64,000 nucleotides of DNA from Sphingomonas sp. GTDB taxonomy: Bacteria; Pseudomonadota; Alphaproteobacteria; Sphingomonadales; Sphingomonadaceae. Under the pieces are notes generated by a model. That model searched no databases. It was not told where the DNA came from and saw only the letters and a list, made by a program, of their open reading frames with translations. The translations under genes and the position numbers were made by a program. Location of the stretch: NCBI RefSeq assembly GCF_019746665.1, contig NZ_JAIERS010000005.1, positions 124,001-188,000 of the forward strand, read 5' to 3'. Shown here in pieces: positions 50,893 through 59,779 of the stretch; within the stretch, counting starts at the first letter, position 1; each line of letters starts with the position of its first letter.

Positions 50893-51687
50893 CTACCACG
50901 CCGTCCAGCCGCCATCGGCGGCCAGCACCTGTCCCGTCACGTAACGCGAAGCCGGCGAGGCAAGGAACAGGAAGGGTTCGACGATCTCGTCAGCGGTCGC
51001 CATGCGGCCCAGCGGCACGCGCGCCGCGTAGCGTTCAGCGAATACACCATTTTGACCCGACGAAACCCCGCCGGGCACCAGCGCATTCACCCGAATGTCG
51101 TGCCGCGCCCAGTATGTGGCGAGCCACCGGGTAAGTCCAATCACCGCTGCCTTCGAGGCGGAGTAAACGGCCGGCGTGTTGATCGGCCCGCCCAGATAGT
51201 CCGAGCCTTCGTAGATGCGCGCATCGGGACCAACCAGGCCGTAGATGGACGAGGTCTGGATGATCGCACCACCGCGGCCGCCGGCAACCATCACCGCGCC
51301 GGCTGCCTGGGCCATCAAGAACATGCCGTCGATGTTGACGGACATGACTTCCCGCCAGGTTTCGAGGCGATATTCCTCGAAAGGGGTGAAAAAGGCCCGT
51401 ACGTCACCGGTTTTGGTCGCCGCGTTGTTCGCGAGAATGTCGATCCGGCCGAAACGGTCCACGATGGCATCCACACAGCGTCGCACGGAATCCGGATCGG
51501 CGACATTACATGTGAAAGGCGTCGCCCCGTGGCCGATTTCCCTCGCGACAGCTTCGGCCGCGTCGCCAAAAAGATCGACGACAGCTACTTGCGCGCCAGC
51601 ATCTGCCAATCGCGCGCAAAACTTTCGTCCAAGAATGCCGCCGCCGCCGGTGACCACGGCGACTTGCCCATCGAGCCGATTATCCAT
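50893..51687 (-). CDS. short-chain dehydrogenase (PtmA-like)
   Basis: 264 residues. VAVVTGGGGILGRKFCARLA is the NAD(P)-binding motif, NNAAT the structural loop, SSIYGL and YSASKAAVIGLTRW the catalytic Ser, Tyr and Lys. The insertion DARIYEGSDYLGGPINTPA resembles PtmA-type SDRs of flagellin-sugar clusters. It likely reduces or oxidises a keto sugar in the nonulosonic acid or a related pathway. ATG 51687 overlaps the aminotransferase stop by one base (TGATG). Confidence 0.85.
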   Translation of the reverse strand: MDNRLDGQVAVVTGGGGILGRKFCARLADAGAQVAVVDLFGDAAEAVAREIGHGATPFTCNVADPDSVRRCVDAIVDRFGRIDILANNAATKTGDVRAFFTPFEEYRLETWREVMSVNIDGMFLMAQAAGAVMVAGGRGGAIIQTSSIYGLVGPDARIYEGSDYLGGPINTPAVYSASKAAVIGLTRWLATYWARHDIRVNALVPGGVSSGQNGVFAERYAARVPLGRMATADEIVEPFLFLASPASRYVTGQVLAADGGWTAW

Positions 51688-53078
51688 CAGTTATGCGACC
51701 GGAAGACGGGCTTTACGGCGGGCCCCTCAAGCAGCCCGTCGATTCCATCGCTGAGCGCGTTGGCATAAACGGCCATGGCCCCGTCCAATGCGTCCAGGGT
51801 CAAAGCTAGCTCGTCGGCGCCATGTGCTTGCGCGAAAGCGAGCCACGGCATCATCACGCCGCGCTTGAGCATTTCCTGAGCGAGCAACGTACGCATAGCG
51901 GGCGAGGGGGCGCCGTCTGCGCCGCGCGTCACGTAATTCAGCGCGACCGCCGGCCCTTCAAGCACAAGATGATCCGCCAGGCCATGCCTTGCCGCACAAT
52001 CTTCCCAACCCGCGCGGAACCGCGCGCCATAGGCCCACAAATGCCCCGCCACATCCTCGGTTTCGTTGATCTCGGTGGCAGCGATGAACGCGCCCAAGGC
52101 GGGCATCTCGCCACCATGGGTTGATGACAGGAGGAAGGTACGCTCCATCCCCGGCTCGTCGATTGCGCCGACCTTCATGAACTCGCGCTTTCCGGTGACC
52201 GCGGCCAACGAGAACCCATTCGCCATCGCCTTGCCGAAGGTGGAAAGGTCGGGCTCGATCCCGAAAAAGGCCTGGGCGCCGCGCAAATTCCAGCGAAAGC
52301 CGGTGATCATCTCGTCCAGGATGAACAGTGCGCCATGGCGATGCGCGAGGTGCCGCGCGCGATGCAGGAAATTGCCGGCGGCGTTGGGGCAAGCGGCGCA
52401 GGACGTGGCGGGCCAGTTCGATACCGTTGCACAACCGCGACAGGGAAGAATGTGCGTTGCCGGCTCCATCATCACGGCGGCGATTTCCGATCCATGGGCA
52501 TCGAACAACGCCTCAAGGCTCGCCATGTCGTTATAGTCGAACACCAAGGTGGACGATACCTGCGGCGCATCTACCCCGCGCTGGATGGGTGTCGTGCCGA
52601 TGAACCAATCGTCGAACGAAAAAAATGGGTGTTGCCGGGGAACGCAGACATAGCGTCGCCGGGTATAGGCGCGCGCGATCTTGACGGCCGCGGTGGTCAC
52701 GTTCGAGCCATTCTTGGCGAACTTCACCATTTCAGCGCTGGGGATCAGCGAGGTTAGACGTTCGGCGGCTTCCAACTCGATCGTCGATGCGCGCGTCAGG
52801 TTCACGCCGTTATCGATTTGCGCGATCGCTGCCCTGTTCACACGCTCATCGGCGTAGCCGATAGTGACGGCCCGTAGCGCCATGCCGTAATCGAGATACC
52901 GATTGCCCTGCGTATCCCATACATAGGCGCCTTTGCCGCGCGCCAGCACCGGCGGCGCGATGGCGGGAAACTGGTCGTCACCGCGGGAATAGGTGTGCGC
53001 ACCGCCCGGGATCGCCCGGTGGAGCCGGGCGCGGAGCGCGGCAAAGTCGCCTTTAGTGTTCGAACGGCTGTCTGTCAT
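51687..53078 (-). CDS. class III aminotransferase (GSA aminomutase-like) with Cys-rich insert
   Basis: 463 residues. PLP-binding Lys283 lies in TFGKAMANGF and the Asp of FILDEMITGFR is at 255; the N-terminus (IPGGAHTYSRGDDQFPAIAP) resembles glutamate-1-semialdehyde aminomutases. An insertion near residues 213-230 has CRGC and CAAC (C-x2-C-x10-C-x2-C), not part of the standard fold and probably metal-binding. In this setting it more likely aminates a sugar or side chain than makes heme precursor. ATG 53078 overlaps the next gene's stop (ATGA). Confidence 0.85.
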   Translation of the reverse strand: MTDSRSNTKGDFAALRARLHRAIPGGAHTYSRGDDQFPAIAPPVLARGKGAYVWDTQGNRYLDYGMALRAVTIGYADERVNRAAIAQIDNGVNLTRASTIELEAAERLTSLIPSAEMVKFAKNGSNVTTAAVKIARAYTRRRYVCVPRQHPFFSFDDWFIGTTPIQRGVDAPQVSSTLVFDYNDMASLEALFDAHGSEIAAVMMEPATHILPCRGCATVSNWPATSCAACPNAAGNFLHRARHLAHRHGALFILDEMITGFRWNLRGAQAFFGIEPDLSTFGKAMANGFSLAAVTGKREFMKVGAIDEPGMERTFLLSSTHGGEMPALGAFIAATEINETEDVAGHLWAYGARFRAGWEDCAARHGLADHLVLEGPAVALNYVTRGADGAPSPAMRTLLAQEMLKRGVMMPWLAFAQAHGADELALTLDALDGAMAVYANALSDGIDGLLEGPAVKPVFRSHN

Positions 53079-53752
53079 GCGATTACCCGTTGATGGCGCC
53101 AAAGCGGATAGGGGGCGGAATTGGCCTTCGCCACTGCGGCAGGTGGCCGGCCGATGTAAAGCGTGCCGGCGGGTACATCTCGGTCAAGCACCAGGCTTTC
53201 GGTGGCGATTTGGCAATGGTCACCAATCATGGAACGACCCAGTACCGCCGCTCCCGGGCGCAGTGTCACGTGCTTGCCGAAGGTAGGATAAACATCGCGG
53301 TTCGAACCTACGCCCACGCGTTGATAAGCGACAAAGTAATCGCCGTAGTTCGCGCGCCCAAGCACGGTTCCGAGCGGATGCACCACCAAGAAAATGCTTG
53401 GCAGTGTCACCTCATAAAAAATGTCGCAGCCATGAAGCGCTTTGTTCAGCATAAAGAGCTTGGCGGACAGCGACGACGGCGCACCTTGCCGGTACAACTC
53501 GTTGCTTAAGATATACAGCCACATGCAATATTGATCACCGTGAAGGTGATTGAAAACCGCTGCCTGGCCGTCAAAAAAATACTTATTATCAATAGCTTGA
53601 AAGCAATACTCCAACCTTCCCAGCGCGGCGGGAATCGCTGACATCAGATCGTCTGGCGATACATCCTCGCCGTCGGGCAAAACGTTGTTGCACTGGCGCG
53701 CGGCCAAGCTTGCGAGCCGCTCTGCAGGCAACGATGCGCGCAGCTGGAGCAC
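53075..53752 (-). CDS. serine-acetyltransferase-like left-handed beta-helix acetyltransferase
   Basis: 225 residues. The C-terminal ~80 residues are a hexapeptide-repeat beta helix (GTVLGRANYGDYFVAYQRVG; VTLRPGAAVLGRSMIGDHCQ; GTLYIGRPPAAVAK), as in serine acetyltransferases; the N-terminal half is helical (NLLHGDQYCMWLYILS-like, with HLHGDQYCMWLYILSNELY). It uses acetyl-CoA on an unknown acceptor. The start is GTG 53752, overlapping the HisF stop TAG by one base. Position suggests a sugar-modifying role. Confidence 0.7.
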   Translation of the reverse strand: MLQLRASLPAERLASLAARQCNNVLPDGEDVSPDDLMSAIPAALGRLEYCFQAIDNKYFFDGQAAVFNHLHGDQYCMWLYILSNELYRQGAPSSLSAKLFMLNKALHGCDIFYEVTLPSIFLVVHPLGTVLGRANYGDYFVAYQRVGVGSNRDVYPTFGKHVTLRPGAAVLGRSMIGDHCQIATESLVLDRDVPAGTLYIGRPPAAVAKANSAPYPLWRHQRVIA

Positions 53753-54528
53753 TAGGAGCGGCTGCCTTTCTGGCTGCGTACGGGTACGCCATTGGTGTTT
53801 AGATAAGTGCGTACCTTGATCGGCGAATGATCGGTGAAAATGAACATAGACGAAATCGTGATCGCCGACGCCCCAGCATCGAGCGCCGCCTTGCAATCGG
53901 CCAGGCTTCCCGCCCCGGACGAGGCGATCAACGGCACGTTCAAGCGATCGGAAAGGGCGGCGATCAGGTCGAGATCATAGCCGGTCATCATGCCGTCGCG
54001 GTCGATCGAGCTAAGCAGGATCTCTCCGGCATGGGCGTCTTGCAGGCGTAGTGCCCAGTCGATCGCATCTTGACCGACCGCGGTTTGTCCACCCGCCGCG
54101 AAAACGGGGCGGCTACCGTCGGACAACTGGCGATAATCAATCGACGCGACAATGCACTGGTCGCCAAAGCGGCTGGCGGCACGGGTAACGAAGCCCGGAT
54201 CAGCAGCGGCAGCGGAGTTAATGCTCACCTTGTCGGCGCCGGCTTTCAGCAGCGCCTCGATTTCGTCCAAGCTGCGCACGCCACCGCCGACGGTGAACGG
54301 GATGAAAACCTCTTCGGCGACACGTTCGATGACCGAAGATGCGACCACCCTGCCTTCCCGTGTCGCGTCGATATCGAGGAAGATCAGTTCGTCGATACCG
54401 TAGCTGTCATATACCTTGGCAGTCGAAACCGGATTGCCGGCCTCACGCTGATCGTCGTCGAAGCGCCGGAGCTTGACGAGCCGCCCGCCACGGATCAGAA
54501 ACTTTGGAATGATACGCTTTTTCAGCAT
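53752..54528 (-). CDS. hisF: HisF-like ammonia-channelling subunit of a sugar amidotransferase system
   Basis: 258 residues. The (beta-alpha)8 barrel of HisF is clear (LIFLDIDATREGR; IPFTVGGGVRSLDEIEALLK; IPLIASSGAGSLADC-like core), but the catalytic Asp11 of histidine-pathway HisF is Leu: MLKKRIIPKFLIRGGRLVKL instead of the usual P-C-L-D-V. The second Asp (131, VASIDYRQ) is kept. This loss is typical of HisF2 paralogues beside PseA/WbpG genes, which only pass ammonia from HisH to the amidotransferase. So histidine synthesis is unlikely. Ends overlap with the acetyltransferase (TAGTG). Confidence 0.88.
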   Translation of the reverse strand: MLKKRIIPKFLIRGGRLVKLRRFDDDQREAGNPVSTAKVYDSYGIDELIFLDIDATREGRVVASSVIERVAEEVFIPFTVGGGVRSLDEIEALLKAGADKVSINSAAAADPGFVTRAASRFGDQCIVASIDYRQLSDGSRPVFAAGGQTAVGQDAIDWALRLQDAHAGEILLSSIDRDGMMTGYDLDLIAALSDRLNVPLIASSGAGSLADCKAALDAGASAITISSMFIFTDHSPIKVRTYLNTNGVPVRSQKGSRS

Positions 54529-54529
54529 G

Positions 54530-55153
54530 TTAAAATTCGCGGTTCAGCCAGTTGGTCAATAGCTGCAGGCCATTGTCCTGGCTCTTCTCGGGGTGAAACT
54601 GAGTGGCGACAAGGTTGCCGCGGGCAACAGCTGCAGTGAATGTGCCGCCATGTTCACAGGTGGCGGCGCAATCGACGGAGTCGTGGCAGACCATGTGGAA
54701 CGAATGGACGAAATAAAAGTCGCTCTCGCCAGCCGGGAGCCCGTCGAACAGCCAATCGTGCGCGGGCATCGGCGTGATTGCGTTCCAGCCGACATGGGGC
54801 ACTTTGGAGGGTGGGGTAGGGCGCATCGGCAAGACCTCCGCGTCGAGCCAGCCCAGCCCCTCGTGAACGCCGTGCTCTAGGCTCCGTTTGGCGAACAGCT
54901 GCATCCCAAGGCACACGCCAAGGACCGGCTTGCGTTCCTCCAGCGCGAGCCGATCGAGCAACGGCCGTAAACCGCTGGCATTGATCGCCGCCATCGCATC
55001 ACCAAACGCGCCAACGCCGGGCAGCAGCAATCGATCGGCGTCGGCGAGCGCGCCGGGGTCCTTCGTCAGCACAACGTCGTTGCCCACATATTCCAAGGCG
55101 TTTGACAGCGAACGGACATTGCCCATGCCGTAATCAATGATTGCCGTGGTCAT
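54530..55153 (-). CDS. hisH: HisH-like glutamine amidotransferase
   Basis: 207 residues, class I glutaminase. Catalytic Cys81 in VLGVCLGMQLFAKR, His187 and Glu189 in ATQFHPEKSQD complete the triad. The start MTTAIIDYGMGNVRSLSNAL is canonical HisH. It hydrolyses glutamine and feeds ammonia through the adjacent HisF-like barrel. The gene is first in the minus-strand unit and stops one base before the hisF ATG region. Together with the amidotransferase at 58539 it forms the WbpG/HisH2/HisF2-type set. Confidence 0.92.
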   Translation of the reverse strand: MTTAIIDYGMGNVRSLSNALEYVGNDVVLTKDPGALADADRLLLPGVGAFGDAMAAINASGLRPLLDRLALEERKPVLGVCLGMQLFAKRSLEHGVHEGLGWLDAEVLPMRPTPPSKVPHVGWNAITPMPAHDWLFDGLPAGESDFYFVHSFHMVCHDSVDCAATCEHGGTFTAAVARGNLVATQFHPEKSQDNGLQLLTNWLNREF

Positions 55154-55392
55154 GGCGCGCGTTTACTCGCGCCGCCTCAACAATCAAGAGCGCGGCGAAA
55201 CCCCGCTGCGTTCGCCGATCCCCAGCGCGCTTGCGTCGGCACGCAAAACGCGCGTGGCCGGTTGATTTTCTCCGCCCAATCCGCCAGCGAGGCGTCGAGT
55301 CGTCGCTGGGGTGCGCGCCAACTTTCCCTTAATGCACTGCAAACGGGAGGGCGTGATTTGGGGCGATGGCAAAAACCGGGGTTACTGATAAG
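55154..55392. promoter_or_regulatory. divergent spacer between hisH-like and gmd-like genes
   Basis: 239 bases between the minus-strand amidotransferase unit and the plus-strand gmd unit. Promoters in both directions are expected. No convincing -10/-35 pair or operator was seen. An in-frame upstream ATG at 55366 belongs to the gmd gene alternative start. Confidence 0.3.
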
Positions 55393-56505
55393 ATGAGTGG
55401 TAAGACGGCGCTGATTACGGGCGTAACTGGCCAGGATGGCTCGTATCTGGCGGAGCTTTTGCTTGAAAAGGGCTATACGGTCCATGGTATCAAACGGCGA
55501 TCGAGCTTGTTTAATACCGAGCGCGTTGATCATATTTACCAGGATCGACATGAGGCCGGTGTTCGATTCACCATGCATTACGGTGATCTGACTGATACAG
55601 GTAATCTCGTCCGCATCATTCATGAGACGCGACCGGACGAGATTTACAACCTTGGCGCGCAAAGCCATGTCGCGGTAAGTTTTGAATCCCCAGAATACAC
55701 CGCCGACGTTGATGCGATCGGGACGCTGCGGCTACTTGAGGCTATCCGCTTCCTGGGCATGGAGAAGAAGACACGCTTCTATCAAGCTTCGACTTCGGAG
55801 CTATACGGCGATGTCCGCGAGATACCTCAACGGGAAACCACGCCTTTCTACCCGCGCAGCCCCTATGCGGTCGCCAAGCTTTACGCTTACTGGATTGTCG
55901 TGAACTATCGGGAGGCATACGGCATGTATGCCTGCAACGGCATCCTGTTCAATCACGAGTCCGAGCGCCGGGGCGAGACTTTTGTCACGCGCAAGATTAC
56001 CCGTGGGCTAGCTGAAATTGCGCAAGGCGGATCCAGCTGCCTTTATCTTGGCAACCTCGATGCGCTCCGCGATTGGGGGCATGCGAAGGACTATGTTCGG
56101 ATGCAGTGGTTGATGCTGCAGCAAGATCAGCCGCAGGACTATGTCATCGCGACGGGCGTTCAATACAGCGTCCGTGATTTTGTCGAGCAGGCGGCTCGCC
56201 GGATCGGCGTAACGCTTGCTTGGCATGGGCAAGGAATTGACGAGCACGCGGTGGTCGTCGCGATCGACCCCGACGCCATCGAACGGCGTTGCCCCGCGAT
56301 CAACGTGGGCCAGACGATTGTTCGTGTCGATCCACAGTATTTCCGCCCTTCGGAAGTCGAGACGCTGCTCGGCGATGCCAGCAAGGCGAAGGCCGAACTT
56401 GGCTGGACGCCCGAGATCAGCTTCGACGCGATGGTTGACGAGATGATGGAGTCCGATCTTCTCTCGGCGCGCAAACGTGCGGTCGTGCGCGGTGTGACAT
56501 TGTGA
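55393..56505 (+). CDS. gmd: GDP-mannose 4,6-dehydratase family protein
   Basis: 370 residues. [20 protein letters not shown] is the NADP motif of Gmd; [40 protein letters not shown] and [20 protein letters not shown] (catalytic Tyr-x3-Lys) follow. It converts GDP-mannose, or in legionaminic acid LegB-type enzymes GDP-GlcNAc, to the 4-keto-6-deoxy sugar; sequence alone does not separate the two. ATG 55393 gives the usual start; ATG 55366 adds nine residues. The stop overlaps the RmlC-like GTG start (GTGA), and the whole plus-strand run to 58500 is coupled. Confidence 0.88.
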   Translation: MSGKTALITGVTGQDGSYLAELLLEKGYTVHGIKRRSSLFNTERVDHIYQDRHEAGVRFTMHYGDLTDTGNLVRIIHETRPDEIYNLGAQSHVAVSFESPEYTADVDAIGTLRLLEAIRFLGMEKKTRFYQASTSELYGDVREIPQRETTPFYPRSPYAVAKLYAYWIVVNYREAYGMYACNGILFNHESERRGETFVTRKITRGLAEIAQGGSSCLYLGNLDALRDWGHAKDYVRMQWLMLQQDQPQDYVIATGVQYSVRDFVEQAARRIGVTLAWHGQGIDEHAVVVAIDPDAIERRCPAINVGQTIVRVDPQYFRPSEVETLLGDASKAKAELGWTPEISFDAMVDEMMESDLLSARKRAVVRGVTL

Positions 56506-56984
56506 GCCTGGACGACGCGTTTCCGCTGCTTGAAGCAAGCGCGCCACGATTTGAAGATACGCGCGGTTGGCTGCAGGTACTGCATGAAAGCGGCGATCTG
56601 GTGCTGAAGCGGTCATTCAGCCGGGCTGGTGTGTTTCGCGGCCTCCACGCCCAGTTGGCGCCTGCCCCACAGACCAAGATCATTCGAGTGGTGTCGGGCC
56701 GGATCGTCGACGTGCTGGCTTCGCTCGACGACCCGCAGCGATCCATCGTTCACCGCACGATCACAGCGGCTGACGGCTGGGTTCGCATCGCGGCACATTT
56801 CGCGCACGGCTTCTATGCCTGCGACGATACCGTGTTCGAATATATCTGCCAGGGGCGTTACGATCCTGGCGCTGAACAAGCCTTTTCCGTTACTGCGTGG
56901 TTGCGCGATGTGATGGGGATTGTTGATCCCATCCTGTCCGACAAGGACCGTCTCGCGCCGCCCCTCCATCCGGTGACTATATGA
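56502..56984 (+). CDS. RmlC-like cupin sugar 3,5-epimerase family protein
   Basis: 160 residues. [20 protein letters not shown] and [16 protein letters not shown] are the conserved blocks of dTDP-4-dehydrorhamnose 3,5-epimerase-like cupins, with the catalytic His in GLHAQ. It starts with GTG 56502 in a GTGA overlap with gmd and ends in an ATGA overlap with the glycosyltransferase. The neighbour suggests it acts on the GDP-4-keto-6-deoxy sugar made by Gmd. Whether it epimerises C3, C5 or both is unknown. Confidence 0.82.
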   Translation: MSLDDAFPLLEASAPRFEDTRGWLQVLHESGDLVLKRSFSRAGVFRGLHAQLAPAPQTKIIRVVSGRIVDVLASLDDPQRSIVHRTITAADGWVRIAAHFAHGFYACDDTVFEYICQGRYDPGAEQAFSVTAWLRDVMGIVDPILSDKDRLAPPLHPVTI

Positions 56985-57775
56985 CCAAGATCACGTTGCT
57001 CACGGCTTGCTATAATTCCGCAGCCACGATCCGCGACACGTTGAAATCGATCGAGGTGCAAACCTATGCCAATATCGAGCACATCATCGTCGACGGCGCA
57101 TCGAAGGACAACACATTAGAGGTGGTCAAGGCGGAAGGGCGCCGGGTCGGCCGCGTTGTTTCCGGGCCAGATAAAGGCATTTACGACGCCTATAACAAGG
57201 GATTGGCTCTCGCGACCGGCGAGGTGATCGGTTTCTTGAACTCCGACGATTTCTACGCTCACCCCAGGGTGATCGAGCAGGTAATGGCGAAGTTCGATGC
57301 CGACCCATCGCTCGATGCGGTTCATGCCAATCTGGTTTATGTCGATCGCGACGATGTTTCGAAGGTCACGCGCCTTTGGCGTAGCCAGAAAAGCACCGCG
57401 AAAAGAATTCAACGTGGTTTTTATCCGGCCCATCCCACGCTCTTCCTGCGCCGGCGCGTTTATGAGCGGGCAGGCGGCTTCGATCTTTCATATCGGATGG
57501 CCGCTGATGGCGAGTTTATGGGCCGGATATTCGGCCGGTTCGGAATTACCGACGCCCATGTCGACGATATATGGGTGATTATGCGCGACGGTGGTACGAC
57601 TGGCGGCAATTGGCGGAGCATCGCGCGCCAAAACAGCGAATTGCGACGCGGATTGCGGGCTAACGGCATCAAGAGTTCGCCGACGATGTTTTTGGTGGCG
57701 AAGATTATTGACCGCACATTGCAGCGGTCGCGGGCGCGCAATGTGGTACTGCCGCCCTTGGGTTTTGAGCCGTGA
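56981..57775 (+). CDS. family 2 glycosyltransferase
   Basis: 264 residues, GT-A fold. LLTACYNSAATIRDTLKSIE and HIIVDGASKDNT are the nucleotide-binding blocks, with the D-x-D-like NSDD in GFLNSDDFYAHP and GGFDLSYRMAADGEFMGRI as acceptor region. No membrane segments. It adds one sugar of the repeat unit in the cytoplasm. Overlaps both neighbours by four bases (ATGA, GTGA). Confidence 0.9.
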   Translation: MTKITLLTACYNSAATIRDTLKSIEVQTYANIEHIIVDGASKDNTLEVVKAEGRRVGRVVSGPDKGIYDAYNKGLALATGEVIGFLNSDDFYAHPRVIEQVMAKFDADPSLDAVHANLVYVDRDDVSKVTRLWRSQKSTAKRIQRGFYPAHPTLFLRRRVYERAGGFDLSYRMAADGEFMGRIFGRFGITDAHVDDIWVIMRDGGTTGGNWRSIARQNSELRRGLRANGIKSSPTMFLVAKIIDRTLQRSRARNVVLPPLGFEP

Positions 57776-58500
57776 TCAATGGCCGCCGGGTGCTCGCGCT
57801 CGTGCCAGCGCGCGCTGGATCAAAGGGGCTGCCGGGCAAGAATATCCGGCCCTTGCATGGCAAGCCGCTACTGGCGTGGCCGGTGTGTGCCGCGCGCGGA
57901 TCGCGCTATGTCGATCGCACGGTTATCTCCACGGATGACGCAGGATATGCGGCGATCGCGGTCGAGCATGGCGCGGAGGCTCCCTTTCTGCGTCCTGCGG
58001 CGCTAGCGAGCGATACCGCCGCCTCGATCGACTTCATCCTTCACGCGCTCGATACGCTTGAAGCAGTGGGCGATGCATATGATTATCTGGTGCTGCTGGA
58101 GCCGACCTCGCCGATGACCGAGGCGAGCGATGTCGACGCTGCGCTCGAGCAGCTTGTGGCGGCAAACACATCGGCCGAGGCCATCGTGGGCGTGACGCCG
58201 TTAGAGACGAGCCACCCCGCTTTTGCGGTGCGACGCGACCAGGACGGCACGATACGACCGCTGCTGTCGGACTCGTTTGCGGCGTTGCCGAGGCGGCAAG
58301 ACCTTGATCCGGTGTTCGCGCTGGACGGGTCGCTCTATATCTCTAGCGTTGCCGCGCTCCGCCGCACCCGCAGTTTCGCCCATGAGCACACGCTTGGTTA
58401 TGTGACCGATCGCTTCAAGGCGCTCGAGATAGATGATCTGGTGGACTTTGTGTGCATTGAAGCGCTAATGGCGCATCGACTGCGTGAGGCACAGGCCTAG
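57772..58500 (+). CDS. neuA: CMP-nonulosonic acid cytidylyltransferase (NeuA/LegF family)
   Basis: 242 residues. VLALVPARAGSKGLPGKNIR is the CMP-NeuAc synthetase signature, followed by VISTDDAGYAAIA, LLEPTSPMTEASDVD and FALDGSLYISS. It activates the nine-carbon acid with CTP so that it can be transferred. The start is GTG 57772 in a GTGA overlap with the glycosyltransferase. It completes the set with neuB and neuC located 12 kb away on the map. Which acid (Leg, Pse or Neu) cannot be told from this enzyme alone. Confidence 0.9.
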   Translation: MINGRRVLALVPARAGSKGLPGKNIRPLHGKPLLAWPVCAARGSRYVDRTVISTDDAGYAAIAVEHGAEAPFLRPAALASDTAASIDFILHALDTLEAVGDAYDYLVLLEPTSPMTEASDVDAALEQLVAANTSAEAIVGVTPLETSHPAFAVRRDQDGTIRPLLSDSFAALPRRQDLDPVFALDGSLYISSVAALRRTRSFAHEHTLGYVTDRFKALEIDDLVDFVCIEALMAHRLREAQA

Positions 58501-58538
58501 GGATTGGCCGGCTCCGCGACATGCCTGAGGAATTTGTT

Positions 58539-59705
58539 ATGCGGAAATGTGTGCGGTGTCTTGTTCCTGAAACCGTGGACACCATCACTTTCGACGATGC
58601 AGGCGTTTGCAGTGTCTGCCGCCAGATCGAATTCAAGAAAGACAAGATCGACTGGGAGGCCCGCGGCAAGCAACTGCAAGAATTGATTGCCGAGTATAAG
58701 GGCAAGGGTCTTTACGACTGTGTCGTTCCCTATTCGGGTGGTAAAGACTCGGTCTTTCAACTTTATTACATCGTGCGCGTATTGAAGCTGAAACCGCTCG
58801 TGGTTCGCTATAACCACTGGGGCTACCGCCCATTGGTTGAGCAGAACAATACTTCTGTTTTTAAGCAATTGGGTGTTGACGTCGTTGAGTTTACGCCGAG
58901 CTGGCACGTCGTGCGTGAAACCATGCTTGAGTCATTTAAACGCCGCGGCGATTTTTGCTGGCATTGCCACACCGGTATCTATGCCGGCGTGATGCACATG
59001 GCGGTGCGGTTTGAAACCCCGCTGCTGTTCTGGGGCGAAAGCACGGCGGAGTATCATAGCTGGTATACGTTCGAAGAGATGGAGGAAGTTGACGAGAAGC
59101 GCTTCAACCGCCTCATGAACCAGGGCATTACCGCGGATGACATGTATGAGTTCCTGCAGGGCCGTGTCGATCGGCGCGACTTGTGGATGTTCGATTATCC
59201 CAAGCGTAAGGATCTGATCCGCCTTAAAGTGCGCTCGATCTGTCTTGGCAACTATATCGAGTGGGATACGAAGGCAAACGTTGACCTGATCAAACGTGAG
59301 CTTGGTTGGAAGGGACAGCCGGTTGAAGGCGTGCCCCCCGAATATGACTACGAGAAGATCGAATGTACCTTCCAGGGCATGCGTGATTACTCCAAATTCG
59401 TGAAGCGGGGCTATGGTCGCGCCAATCATCTTCTTTCGATCGACATTCGAAACGGAAAGAAAACGCGCGAAGAAGCCGAAGAAATCGAATATCAGTATGA
59501 TGGAAAACGGCCAGCTTCGATGGACTGGTTCCTTGACATTCTGAAAATGAGCGAAGACGAATATTATGAAACCTTGAAACCGCACCAGGTGCATCCGTGG
59601 CAGTTTGACCCGTCTCAGGTCGAAACCGGGCCAGTGATGCCCGATTTCGAAGAATGGGATCGAACCGACAATGCGAACGTGCCGCTCGGTCCGGACAAGC
59701 GATAA
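58539..59705 (+). CDS. N-acetyl sugar amidotransferase (WbpG/PseA family)
   Basis: 388 residues. A PP-loop ATPase motif VPYSGGKDSVFQLYY (SGGKDS 66-71) and Cys pairs C4/C7 and C24/C27 plus CWHCHTG place it in the N-acetyl sugar amidotransferase family. It activates the acetamido carbonyl with ATP and installs NH3 from the HisH/HisF pair, giving an acetamidino group as in Pse7Am or ManNAc3NAm. ATG 58539 with GAGG eight bases upstream; an ATG at 58521 is in frame. No membrane segment. It follows neuA by 38 bases. Confidence 0.92.
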   Translation: MRKCVRCLVPETVDTITFDDAGVCSVCRQIEFKKDKIDWEARGKQLQELIAEYKGKGLYDCVVPYSGGKDSVFQLYYIVRVLKLKPLVVRYNHWGYRPLVEQNNTSVFKQLGVDVVEFTPSWHVVRETMLESFKRRGDFCWHCHTGIYAGVMHMAVRFETPLLFWGESTAEYHSWYTFEEMEEVDEKRFNRLMNQGITADDMYEFLQGRVDRRDLWMFDYPKRKDLIRLKVRSICLGNYIEWDTKANVDLIKRELGWKGQPVEGVPPEYDYEKIECTFQGMRDYSKFVKRGYGRANHLLSIDIRNGKKTREEAEEIEYQYDGKRPASMDWFLDILKMSEDEYYETLKPHQVHPWQFDPSQVETGPVMPDFEEWDRTDNANVPLGPDKR

Positions 59706-59779
59706 GCTGGCCTGATTGTATGGCACGGTGTTTGTCGCGCTTGTGCCGTTCATCTGCCTGATCGAGTGAGTTGGTTTCG

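Noticed and set aside
53752..55153. Histidine biosynthesis genes hisH/hisF
   Set aside because: HisF lacks the catalytic Asp11 and the pair sits in a glycan locus with an N-acetyl sugar amidotransferase and no other his gene; a sugar-amidination role is better supported.
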